Assembly (NCBI RefSeq): GCF_002744175.1
Contig: NZ_NKHF01000068.1
Location: forward strand, 1 to 64,000
DNA: 64,000 nucleotides
Origin: Pseudoalteromonas piscicida
GTDB lineage: Bacteria; Pseudomonadota; Gammaproteobacteria; Enterobacterales; Alteromonadaceae
Direction: 5' to 3'
This document shows positions 17,793-26,366 of this stretch, piece after piece; positions within the stretch are counted from its first letter, which is position 1, and every line of letters begins with the position of its first letter. A model generated the notes under the pieces. The model was not told the origin of the DNA. It ran no database searches and saw nothing but the letters and a program-made list of their open reading frames with translations. The position numbers were made by a program, and so were the translations under genes.

Positions 17793-18470
17793 TTAACTAC
17801 TGCAGCCGCTACTGCAACTTGAATCACTACTGCAACTTGAGTTCGAAGTGCTTGAAGAAGTGCTGTTGTCGTTACTATCCATTGACGTACAACCAATGTG
17901 TCCGGCATACGTTGTATTGCCTAAATCGCCTTTGGCAATAGGCTCTCGAAAGTCAATTGCCGAGTAGTAATAACCATCTGGTATGTTAAGTGAGGCATCA
18001 AGTGCGAACAATATCGGTAGAGCAGCTGGCTTGCGTGGAGAGATCCCCTCGATACTACAGCAGGCTCGCCATGTTTTACGCAAACTGAGTTGAGCTTTGC
18101 TTTTTCCTATCATTGCCTCAGATGGACAATGATGTAAAAAACGACCAAAGGCCTCATAGCAAAAGGAATGATATTCTTGGGTGTGTAAAATAAACTCATG
18201 CCAAAGTGCATCTACAACCCGAGAAGGCATAGCAAGGGATTGATATTCTAGTAATAAGTTCGCTTGGAAAAACTGCTTAAGGCCGAGCTCAACCTGTGCT
18301 AACTGCTCACTAGTAAGTTTTGGATGATGGCGACTGAGTTTGGGTCTTAAATGCGTGAGGTCGTAATCTTGAATAAAAGTACGTCTTCGCGCCATCGTTT
18401 TTACTTTTCGATATTGTAATACACCAACAAAGACCACAAATGCCACAACAAGTAGAAGAAAACCAATCAT
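17793..18470 (-). CDS. Membrane-anchored protein with Ser/Cys-rich tail
   Basis: 225 aa. One N-terminal membrane helix (residues 2-20) is followed by a basic stretch. The central domain carries PSRVVDALWHEFILHTQEYHSFC, reminiscent of the glycine-rich-domain (GRDP-like) family whose WHEFILHT block is conserved. The last ~25 residues are almost only Ser and Cys (SSCSSDSSCSSGCSS), an odd low-complexity tail. Function unknown. AGGGAA precedes the ATG. It is the last gene before the pha group on the same strand. Confidence 0.65.
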   Translation of the reverse strand: MIGFLLLVVAFVVFVGVLQYRKVKTMARRRTFIQDYDLTHLRPKLSRHHPKLTSEQLAQVELGLKQFFQANLLLEYQSLAMPSRVVDALWHEFILHTQEYHSFCYEAFGRFLHHCPSEAMIGKSKAQLSLRKTWRACCSIEGISPRKPAALPILFALDASLNIPDGYYYSAIDFREPIAKGDLGNTTYAGHIGCTSMDSNDNSTSSSTSNSSCSSDSSCSSGCSS

Positions 18471-18577
18471 GTTATTTCCCTATATTTTTGCTTCATAGAT
18501 TGAATGAATGCATGAAATGTGTCAATAACGGGAAATACCAGAGACAAGCATGCTTGCCTCTGGCGATGGTAAATCTC

Positions 18578-20344
18578 TTAAATACTCTGCTTAACGTATT
18601 CTCCTGGGGCATCGTAAATGCCTGGGTGTTCGTCGTTTTGCGCGGCTCTTGCAGGAACGTACTCTGGTGCTAGTTGGTGTAACCATTGTGACCAATGAGA
18701 CCACCATGACCCGCTTTCATGCTTTGCCGAAGCAAGCCAATCAGAGGGGGTTTCTTGGTTTTGTCCGTCAAACCAATAGCCATACTTATTTGCACTTGGC
18801 GGATTGACTACGCCCGCAATATGACCCGACTCACCCAGTACAAAGGTCACTGAACTACTGAGTCTTTTTGCCCCTTCATAGGTGCCTTGCCAAAGTGCGA
18901 TATGATCATCGCGTGTAGAGAGAAAGTAGACCGGCTGCTTTACTTTGCTGAGATCAATTTTAGTGCCACGAATGCTTACTGCTTTGTCTTCGATTAGGCG
19001 ATTATTGAGGTATAACTCGCGTAAGATAAAGTTATGGCATGCCGCGGTTAGGTTGGTGCTGTCACTATTCCAGTAGAGTAAATCTAAATCCGCAGGTGTT
19101 TTACCTTTCAGATAATTGTTGACGAAGTAGTTCCAATATAGGCTGTTTTCTCGCAGCATACTAAAAGAAGTACCAAGTAGGTGACCTGACATCACACCAT
19201 TTTGATTATTATATTGCTCGAGTGCACTAATGGTTGGTTCATTGATAAAAGCGCCAATCTCTCCTGGCTGCGAAAAGTCTAAAATAGTAGTCAGTAAGGT
19301 AGCGCTTTTTACTCTTTGCTTCATGCGTTTAGCTGCAATATACGCCATACAAGTTGTTAGTAAGGTGCCACCAATACAGTAGCCCATAGCATGCACTTGG
19401 GTTTCGCCTGTTTGTTTTTCAGTTTGCTCTAAAGCACATAACACACCGTCAACAACGTAGTCGTCAAATGCAATATTGGCCATACTTGGATCTGGATTCT
19501 TCCAAGAGATCATCAGAACAGAATATCCCTGTTCGAGTGCCCATTTAACCAAAGAGTTGTCTGGTCTTAAGTCAAGAATATAGTACTTATTGACAAAAGG
19601 AGGTACGATAAGTAGCGGTGTCTTGTGTACTTCTTCTGTACAAGGGTGATATTGGATTAACTCAAACAGGTGATTTTGAAATACCACCCTACCCGGGGTG
19701 CAGGCAAGGTCCTCGCCAAGCGTATAAGCATTGTCATTGGTCATGCTTACTCGGAGCATTTCGGAACTTTTTCCCAAATCCTTTTTAAGTAGTGTAAGAC
19801 CATCGAATAAATTTTGGCCGTTACTCTCAAGTGTGAGTTTGAGTAATTCTGGGTTAGTTGACACAAAGTTGCTTGGTGAGAGCGAGTTTACTGATTGTCT
19901 GGCAAAAAATGCTAATCGCTCTTTAAGCTTAGGGTCAAGTCCCGGCGTATTTTCAATGGTGTTCTGTAACGATTGCCCAAACCAAAGGTAGCTTTGCTTT
20001 AAATAGTTAAACCAAGGGTTCTCTTGCCAATCTGTGTCCAAAAAGCGCTTGTCTCCACGCTCTGGACTAATAACCTCTTCTTTTTCGTCAGTAGTTTGTG
20101 GCATAAAACTGTTTTGGAAAATAGCAAATTGAGTTTGCCACCATTCATTTTGCTGCTTGATGAAAGTGTCAGGTTGTTGGTTAATAGCAGTGAGCCAACT
20201 CTGAAAATCCGCTTGGTTTTGTTCGTTTAATGCCTGTTGTAATGGGTGTGCTTTACCAAGGTTTGTCGCAGCCAGTTGCCACAACTCTTGATTGTATTGC
20301 CACCATGCAGCGAACCCTTGCTCAATATTTGCTTGAGTGCCCAT
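18578..20344 (-). CDS. phaC: Class I poly(3-hydroxyalkanoate) synthase PhaC
   Basis: 588 aa, the usual class I length. The lipase-like box GYCIGGT holds the catalytic Cys near residue 323; STRDDHIA gives the Asp (about 480) and GESGHIAG the His (about 508), completing the Cys-Asp-His triad. PHA_synth N-terminal region is at about 90-260. It polymerises (R)-3-hydroxyacyl-CoA into storage granules in the cytoplasm. Third gene of the phaB-phaP-phaC order, 62 bases after the phasin. No phaA thiolase is present in the window, so acetoacetyl-CoA must come from a gene elsewhere. Confidence 0.95.
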   Translation of the reverse strand: MGTQANIEQGFAAWWQYNQELWQLAATNLGKAHPLQQALNEQNQADFQSWLTAINQQPDTFIKQQNEWWQTQFAIFQNSFMPQTTDEKEEVISPERGDKRFLDTDWQENPWFNYLKQSYLWFGQSLQNTIENTPGLDPKLKERLAFFARQSVNSLSPSNFVSTNPELLKLTLESNGQNLFDGLTLLKKDLGKSSEMLRVSMTNDNAYTLGEDLACTPGRVVFQNHLFELIQYHPCTEEVHKTPLLIVPPFVNKYYILDLRPDNSLVKWALEQGYSVLMISWKNPDPSMANIAFDDYVVDGVLCALEQTEKQTGETQVHAMGYCIGGTLLTTCMAYIAAKRMKQRVKSATLLTTILDFSQPGEIGAFINEPTISALEQYNNQNGVMSGHLLGTSFSMLRENSLYWNYFVNNYLKGKTPADLDLLYWNSDSTNLTAACHNFILRELYLNNRLIEDKAVSIRGTKIDLSKVKQPVYFLSTRDDHIALWQGTYEGAKRLSSSVTFVLGESGHIAGVVNPPSANKYGYWFDGQNQETPSDWLASAKHESGSWWSHWSQWLHQLAPEYVPARAAQNDEHPGIYDAPGEYVKQSI

Positions 20345-20406
20345 ACTGGAAAATCCTTTGTATTTTTTGAAGGGATAAGGCGACCGAAATCGCCTAATGT
20401 TGCAGG

Positions 20407-20754
20407 TTATTGTGCTTTCGCTGTTTTTAGTGTTTCTTTGCTTAGTGATTCTAAGCTGTCTTTAAACTCTTGACCTAATTGAGAAAGCTTTTGACCGTCT
20501 TGGATCATTTGCTGGCTGAGTGCATTAAGCGCATTCAACTGGCTTGCATTAAAGTCCATCATTGATTTTGCATCTTTGATTTCAGTCGCTTGCTTTAATT
20601 GCTCGATTGACGTTTTAGTGATTTGCTCTGCACTATGAAGTTGAATTTTAGACAGGGCTTCGATGTTTTTCGCTACGATTTGATTAAACTGTACCGCAGG
20701 CGCAAAAAACTGCTCTGTCTGTTCGTTGAATGTTTTGAATAAATCGCTGTACAT
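20407..20754 (-). CDS. phaP: Phasin family protein PhaP
   Basis: 115 aa from the ATG at 20754, which has AAGGA upstream; a longer start at 20796 lacks one. The helical, amphipathic sequence (MYSDLFKTFNEQTEQFF..., then repeated Gln/Ala/Leu patterns) is typical of phasins that coat PHA granules. Position between phaB and phaC supports the call. Confidence 0.88.
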   Translation of the reverse strand: MYSDLFKTFNEQTEQFFAPAVQFNQIVAKNIEALSKIQLHSAEQITKTSIEQLKQATEIKDAKSMMDFNASQLNALNALSQQMIQDGQKLSQLGQEFKDSLESLSKETLKTAKAQ

Positions 20755-20864
20755 GGTCTTTTCCTTGTTATCGGTTAAATTAACACAATGGCTCAAGTAT
20801 TAAGTCAAATGGTATGTTTGCCACCACACATCAGGTACAGCTCATTCCTTCGGCGGCTGTTATG

Positions 20865-21614
20865 TTATTGCATGTATAATCCGCCGTTAAGAGAGAGCGT
20901 CTCTCCCGTAATGTAGCCTGCTTGTTGCGATGCTAAATAGGCAACGGCTGCGGCTACTTCATCAGGAGTCGCCAGTCTTTGCATTGGTACTTGTGCTTTT
21001 ATGCCGTTCAGTACATCTTCGCGCATGGCGCTGACCATAGGGGTTTCTGTGTAGCCTGGTGCAACTGCATTGACGGTGACACCGCTTCTAGCCCCTTCAT
21101 AGGCTAAAGCTTTAGTAAAGCCAATCATGCCAGCTTTGGCGGCAGAGTAATTTGCTTGACCAAACTGACCTTTCAGCCCGTTCACACTCGATATATTGAT
21201 GATCCGGCCTTGCTTGTTGGCACACATTGCTGCGAACACAGGGTTTGTCATATTGAATAAAGAATTAAGATTAGTATTAATGACTTCACTCCATTGAGCG
21301 TGTGTCATTTTTTTAAACGCTGAATCCCGTGTAATGCCGGCATTGTTAACGAGTAAATCAATGCTGCCAAACTCTTGTAATACTTGACTCATCGCGGTGT
21401 GACAGTGCTCGGCATTAGTAACATCTAAAAATAGAGGTTTTACTTTAGCCGGGTTGATTTGCACCGTATTGAGCCAATGATCAAAGTCGGCCTCATTGCG
21501 TCTTTCGCTTGCTACCGCGATAACAAAAAAATCTTTTTCAATGAGTGTTTTTGTAATAGCAGAACCAATACCACCAAATGCACCGGTTACTACTGCAATA
21601 TGCTTGTTTTCCAT
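20865..21614 (-). CDS. phaB: Acetoacetyl-CoA reductase PhaB
   Basis: 249-aa short-chain dehydrogenase. The nucleotide-binding TGAFGGIGSA, structural NNAG, catalytic Ser in NISSVNG and the YSAAKAG Tyr/Lys pair are present, and the C-terminus LSLNGGLYMQ is typical of PhaB rather than FabG. It reduces acetoacetyl-CoA to (R)-3-hydroxybutyryl-CoA, usually with NADPH, feeding PhaC. First gene of the pha group, so its upstream region (21615-21700) likely holds the promoter. Confidence 0.92.
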   Translation of the reverse strand: MENKHIAVVTGAFGGIGSAITKTLIEKDFFVIAVASERRNEADFDHWLNTVQINPAKVKPLFLDVTNAEHCHTAMSQVLQEFGSIDLLVNNAGITRDSAFKKMTHAQWSEVINTNLNSLFNMTNPVFAAMCANKQGRIINISSVNGLKGQFGQANYSAAKAGMIGFTKALAYEGARSGVTVNAVAPGYTETPMVSAMREDVLNGIKAQVPMQRLATPDEVAAAVAYLASQQAGYITGETLSLNGGLYMQ

Positions 21615-21886
21615 AACGCTCCCGCGAAAAAAGAGGCTATACCAACATACTTCCTAGCCGAGTTAGCTTAATACTATTTTTACGCCTATTTATGACAAAT
21701 AGGTCGCGAGTTTGTGTCAGTTTGAAGACAGTGGAAGCTAAATTAGGAACGCAAATATAAATTGCCTTAAGTTTATTATTGATTAACCGATATTAGACTG
21801 ACGCTGCGAGCAAACCAGAGGTAAAAGGAAACTTAAAAATTATGTCGTCAGCATCAAGTTAACCATATTTATCCCAAGGAGTGAAA

Positions 21887-22429
21887 ATGGATATCCGAAT
21901 ACATCAGAGTAATTTATCACCGTTGTCACCTAACGCTGTGGCTAAATCCCCAAGCACATCTCAAACTATCTCAGAAAAGCCGCAATCAGCACCCCAAAGC
22001 GAAGTCGAAAAAGAGCAAGATGAACAAGTGATGCTCTCAAAGGAACTTGATGAAGAGGCAACTGAGTACAAGGAAGACAACCCTGTCTTTAAAGAAGATT
22101 ACGAAGACTTAGAAAAAGCGATGGACCTTATTCAAGCGCAAATTCATACTCTCCAAGAACGTATTAACAAGCTGATGCAATCTCGTGAGCAGCGCTTTAT
22201 GAAAATAAACCATCAACAGAATACGGCACCCGATGAAGGAAAAGTCACAGTTGAACATATAGGAAGTAAAAAGTACCGCGATAATACGACGGTCGATGAA
22301 GTAAAAGAATTGGAAAAACAGCTGTCTGAGTTTAAGGGCCAAGAAGCTGAGCTTCGTATTCAAATGTTAAAGATGATTTTGGCAGAGCGAAAGCGGTTAG
22401 AAGAGCTTAAACGTAAGGGTAAGTTGTAG
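21887..22429 (+). CDS. Coiled-coil hypothetical protein
   Basis: 180 aa from the ATG at 21887, preceded by AAGGAG at 5-base spacing; the GTG at 21881 overlaps that site and is less likely. The N-terminal third is Ser/Pro/Gln-rich, and the rest is a charged coiled coil (EDLEKAMDLIQAQIHTLQERINKLM and a second helix ending RKRLEELKRKGKL). No signal peptide or membrane segment. Family not recognised. Confidence 0.7.
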   Translation: MDIRIHQSNLSPLSPNAVAKSPSTSQTISEKPQSAPQSEVEKEQDEQVMLSKELDEEATEYKEDNPVFKEDYEDLEKAMDLIQAQIHTLQERINKLMQSREQRFMKINHQQNTAPDEGKVTVEHIGSKKYRDNTTVDEVKELEKQLSEFKGQEAELRIQMLKMILAERKRLEELKRKGKL

Positions 22430-22575
22430 AAATCAGCCAAAAGTCACCAATAAATCAGCAGTAATTCAAGTAAATCTTGCTTACGTAGGTAACCTGAGAT
22501 TTAGATAACAAATGAGGTAACTCATTGTTTTTAAAATTACATTAAATCAGTAGCTGACGAGAGTGAGTAATAAAA

Positions 22576-23421
22576 ATGAATATAAAAAATGGGGTAGTGC
22601 TACTTATATTATTAGCGTCTGTAGAGTGCTATGGGCAGCGTATGTCTGGCCCTTATCTTGGCCAAACACCTCCTGGGAACACGCCTCAAGTATTTGCGCT
22701 TGGTACAGTTTCAACAGCACACAGAGATCACAATGCGTTTTTCTCTCCCGACATGAAAACTTTTTATTTTACACGAAAGGATCTGAACGAGAATCGCTGG
22801 AGTTTGATTGCATACGAGCAGCGAGGTGAACAGTGGCATGAGGAAGTAGTCGGCCCAAGAGTTGGTCGACCGTTACTAGCACCAGATGGCGTGACTATGC
22901 ATATGGGGAAATATGTTATGACGCGTCGAGAGGGAAGCTGGTCTGAAGCCAAAAGTCTAGGCCCTATGTTTGATAAAGAAAGCTGGGGGATCATGCGGTT
23001 AAGTGCTTCAGCAAGCGGTACGTATGTGTTTGACGATTATAAAAGTGGTGATGTTATTAGGATCTCTGAAGTACGAGATGGTCAACGCCAAACACCCGTA
23101 AAGTTAGGCCCTGAAATTAACACAGGCCTTTATAATGCCCACCCATTTATCGCGCCTGATGATTCGTACATTATCTGGGACGGGGTTCGAGACTCAGGGT
23201 TTGGCAATTCAGATCTTTATATTAGCTTTCGTTTGAAAGACGGTAGTTGGGGCGAAGCGATTAATTTGGGAGACAAAGTAAACACGAGCGCGCGGGAGGC
23301 TTCAGCGAGTGTAACCCCTGATGGCAAATACCTGTTCTTTAACCGGACCACACCTTCAAGAGATGCTGATATTTTTTGGGTTGATGCTCAGGTCATCGAA
23401 ACGCTAAGACCTGCCAATTAA
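22576..23421 (+). CDS. Secreted PD40/TolB-like propeller protein
   Basis: 281 aa with a signal peptide (LLILLASVECYGQ). The body holds repeated blade motifs such as NAFFSPDMKTFYFTR, AHPFIAPDDSYIIWDG and ASASVTPDGKYLFFNR, each with the pattern xPDGxxxxF of PD40 (WD40-like, TolB) repeats. Likely a periplasmic binding or sensing module. No neighbouring gene suggests a partner. Confidence 0.75.
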   Translation: MNIKNGVVLLILLASVECYGQRMSGPYLGQTPPGNTPQVFALGTVSTAHRDHNAFFSPDMKTFYFTRKDLNENRWSLIAYEQRGEQWHEEVVGPRVGRPLLAPDGVTMHMGKYVMTRREGSWSEAKSLGPMFDKESWGIMRLSASASGTYVFDDYKSGDVIRISEVRDGQRQTPVKLGPEINTGLYNAHPFIAPDDSYIIWDGVRDSGFGNSDLYISFRLKDGSWGEAINLGDKVNTSAREASASVTPDGKYLFFNRTTPSRDADIFWVDAQVIETLRPAN

Positions 23422-23477
23422 CTTATTGTTATGCAGCGAACAGTGGCTACTTTGGTGTATTTGCTAGGGTGCCGTTG

Positions 23478-23526
23478 AATGATACAGCGCCTAGCCGTTA
23501 CCTAGGCTTAGGCGCTATTTATCATT
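23478..23526. terminator. Nested hairpin between convergent genes
   Basis: Outer arms AATGATA / TATCATT enclose inner arms AGCGCCTA / TAGGCGCT. It lies between the propeller-protein gene and the convergent chemoreceptor gene and probably ends both transcripts, although T runs are short. Confidence 0.55.
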
Positions 23527-23537
23527 ATGGCGGTATT

Positions 23538-25166
23538 TTAGAGCGTAAACTTGTCGACTTGTGACTTTAAGTCGTGGGCAAGTTTACTCATTTCATTACA
23601 CGCCGTCGCGGTTTGGTTGGCACCTTCAGTCATTTCAACGGCCGAGTAATTGATAGTTTCGATGTTTTTGTTCAATTCCTCCGAAACCACAGACTGTTGA
23701 TGGCAAGCAGAGGCAATTTGTGTACTCATCGCTGCGATACTGTCAATCTGAGTTTCAATTTGGTGGATCATGTTACCTGCGACTTCCGATTGCTCAACAC
23801 AAAGTGCAATACCTTGCTCACAGGTTTTTGTGGCAACGCCAGTTTCTTTGGATTTGGTTTGCAAATCAGTGACAATTTCAACAATTTGCGTGGTTGAATC
23901 TTGGGTCCTTTGCGCAAGTGAGCGTACTTCATCTGCGACAACAGCAAAGCCTCTCCCTTGCGCGCCTGCTCGAGCCGCTTCGATGGCTGCATTGAGTGCC
24001 AGTAGGTTAGTTTGCTCTGCAATTTCTCTAATAACATCAACAACAACATTAATATTATGCGAGTTTTTCTCTAAATTGTTGGCAAGCTCACCCGCTGAAG
24101 TAACGGTTTCTGCAACTTCTGAAATATGGCTAATATTGGATTTTAGAGCGTTGCTGCCATCTCTGGCTTTTTCACTCGCTTGATTCGCTGACTCAGCGCC
24201 CATTTCTGTACTTTTCGCAACCTCACTGATCGCCGCTTGCATTTCAGTCATGGCTGAGGCAACAGATTGTAGTTCATTCTGTTGTACATTCATGCCCTGG
24301 GCATTTTGGTATGAAATGGCATTCACTTCTTCTACCGCTGCGGTTAGTTGAATGGCTGAGTCATTGATCATGGTGATTAATGCGTGTAGCTGAGAGCGCA
24401 TTCTTTCTAGTGATTGGGTTAACAACCCAAGTTCGTTTTTGCCCGTATCTTCAAGTGCTATAGCGTGGTTTAATTCACCACTGGCGATCTTGCTCGCAAG
24501 CTCAACAGACAACGCAAGAGGTGTTTTTATCGCTTTACTCAGGGCAAGACAGATAAGTACGATAGTCACTGCAACAAGTAATCCTGAAATAGCGAGTATA
24601 GATAGTGACCCTTTGACCGCTGAAATAGCTGATTGCTCTGATGTTTCAACACGTTTGTCATTCAATTGCTCGAGCTCAGTGAGCTCATCCATCGCTTTAG
24701 CAAAAAGTGGATAACTATCCAGAATAATTCTGTTTGCTTCAGTTGCATTACCACTTAAGATCAAGCTCTCATAGTTATAAGTCGCATCAGCATAGCGCTG
24801 CCATGCCCGCGCAAATTCGTTAAATAGTGATTTTTCTTCGGCACTTACTGGCAGTGATTGATACGTTCGGATCTTGTCATTGAGTGACTGTTTAAGGTCT
24901 CTTAAAATTGAGAGCCAATTTCTCACTTCTACATTTTCTGGGTTTAAGGCTGTGCTGAACTCATCTTTGCGTATTGTTGCAAGATCGATTTTGATGTCTT
25001 TGATCGTCTCCATAGACGGAATGCTAGTTCTAACGATGAAATTCAAGTTAGCATTTATTTCGTTCATTCCCTTGTAGCTCATCAGGCCTACAGTAACGAA
25101 AATAACAAATAGTAAGGTAAAACTTAGCGTTATTTGGTTAGCGATAGATAGTTTTTTCACGTTCAT
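23538..25166 (-). CDS. Methyl-accepting chemotaxis protein
   Basis: 542 aa. TM1 at about 11-31, a periplasmic four-helix-bundle (4HB_MCP) sensor to about 190, TM2 at about 190-212, HAMP to about 265, then the signalling domain with the conserved tip [20 protein letters not shown] and [15 protein letters not shown]. It signals through CheW/CheA to control flagellar or pilus movement. No C-terminal CheR-docking pentapeptide is seen. Ligand unknown. It has a long upstream gap and no chemotaxis neighbours, as is common for orphan receptors. Confidence 0.93.
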   Translation of the reverse strand: MNVKKLSIANQITLSFTLLFVIFVTVGLMSYKGMNEINANLNFIVRTSIPSMETIKDIKIDLATIRKDEFSTALNPENVEVRNWLSILRDLKQSLNDKIRTYQSLPVSAEEKSLFNEFARAWQRYADATYNYESLILSGNATEANRIILDSYPLFAKAMDELTELEQLNDKRVETSEQSAISAVKGSLSILAISGLLVAVTIVLICLALSKAIKTPLALSVELASKIASGELNHAIALEDTGKNELGLLTQSLERMRSQLHALITMINDSAIQLTAAVEEVNAISYQNAQGMNVQQNELQSVASAMTEMQAAISEVAKSTEMGAESANQASEKARDGSNALKSNISHISEVAETVTSAGELANNLEKNSHNINVVVDVIREIAEQTNLLALNAAIEAARAGAQGRGFAVVADEVRSLAQRTQDSTTQIVEIVTDLQTKSKETGVATKTCEQGIALCVEQSEVAGNMIHQIETQIDSIAAMSTQIASACHQQSVVSEELNKNIETINYSAVEMTEGANQTATACNEMSKLAHDLKSQVDKFTL

Positions 25167-25793
25167 TATTGGTGCTCAATAAACCCATTTGGTGTGTGTG
25201 ATATTTGAAGGGGCGCAATTGTATTTGAAAAGACAGTGCTTTTAGTAATTAAATATTTTTTGCTAATGTTTGCGGTTTGTTTTATTTGTTGATTAATTTT
25301 AATACAGAGTGGGTTGTTCTATTTCTTTTCAAGTTTAAGGTGACTTTTTATTCTCTTTTTAAGACTTTACTGTCGATTAAAAATCAAAATGTTGGCCCTA
25401 TGTAAGATCATGATGAAGATAACTTATTGATATAAAGTGTGATTTTTATTTCTTGTGATTTCTTTTAGGTATAAGGTACTGTGAATTTAAATTCAGCTAG
25501 TACTTAATGTTGATAAAATTAGCATAATTAAAATATTTCCTAAAAATAGAAACGAGAGTCTGTGAAACTTTGTAAACTGACGCTAATTCTCGATACCTTT
25601 TCAGCACTAAACGCTAAACTGAAACGTATTCGTATATGTTAGAAAAAGCCAAGCCGGATGAAAGTGAGGGTAACAGATAGGATAATCTGGATCCTTAATG
25701 CGGATGGTACTATACGTCAGTTATGGCAAAATAAAAGAGATACAGAGCACTGGAAAACAGTGTTTGATGGACTATACAAAAAGAGCAGCAACG
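25167..25793. other. About 630-bp intergenic region between divergent genes
   Basis: AT-rich DNA between the chemoreceptor and the rhodanese gene, expected to carry both promoters. I see no stable hairpin, tRNA or conserved operator. A weak ORF extension of the rhodanese lies at 25698-25793. Confidence 0.4.
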
Positions 25794-26171
25794 ATGAATA
25801 ACATATTAATAGCATTACTACTATTGTTGAGCGGCGTGTGTATGGCACAGTCTGCTGAATCTATCTCGCAACAACAGCTTTTGGTGAATCAAATGTCACA
25901 GGCTCCCTATACCATTGTTGATGTAAGAAGCCCTGAAGAGTTTGCGGCAGGACATATTAAAGGGGCAATTAACATTCCTTTTAACGAGATTGATAGCAAT
26001 CAAGACAAGCTGTTAGCACTTACTGAGCAGCCACTTGTTGTTTATTGTCGCTCCGGCCGTAGAGCGGGTATTTTTATAGAGGCACTTTCGGAAAAAGGGT
26101 ATTCACTTAAGCACCTTGCTGGTGATATACAAAAATGGCAAGAAAACTCACTTCCTTTAGTGAAAGAGTAA
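25794..26171 (+). CDS. Periplasmic rhodanese-like sulfurtransferase
   Basis: 125 aa from the ATG at 25794, which places a good signal peptide (NNILIALLLLLSGVCMAQ) at the N-terminus. An upstream start at 25698 would bury it. A single rhodanese domain follows: IVDVRSPEEFAAGHIKGAINIPF and the active-site loop VVYCRSGRRAG with catalytic Cys. Such proteins move sulfane sulfur in the periplasm, resembling PspE. It precedes a siderophore-type receptor by about 195 bp, with a Fur box in between, so the two are probably separately controlled. Confidence 0.85.
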   Translation: MNNILIALLLLLSGVCMAQSAESISQQQLLVNQMSQAPYTIVDVRSPEEFAAGHIKGAINIPFNEIDSNQDKLLALTEQPLVVYCRSGRRAGIFIEALSEKGYSLKHLAGDIQKWQENSLPLVKE

Positions 26172-26318
26172 TCACCTCTTCCCCTACGTGTTATTTCGTA
26201 GGGGAGAACATCATAAAAATCATCACCACGTCGACTCGCTTCTCTTCCTACCCAACACTCCTTTTAATTGATATTACATAAAACCTAAAAAAGGTACTTG
26301 TTTTTAATGTTGTTATAA

Positions 26319-26341
26319 ATGATAATTACTTTCATTATCAT
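26319..26341 (+). promoter_or_regulatory. Fur box upstream of the siderophore receptor
   Basis: Perfect 8-bp inverted arms ATGATAAT / ATTATCAT separated by 7 bases. The 19 bases from 26321 match the classical Fur consensus at about 15 positions. It lies 25 bases before the receptor start, consistent with iron repression. Confidence 0.8.
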
Positions 26342-26366
26342 CTGTGAGGTTAATTAAGGAATAATT

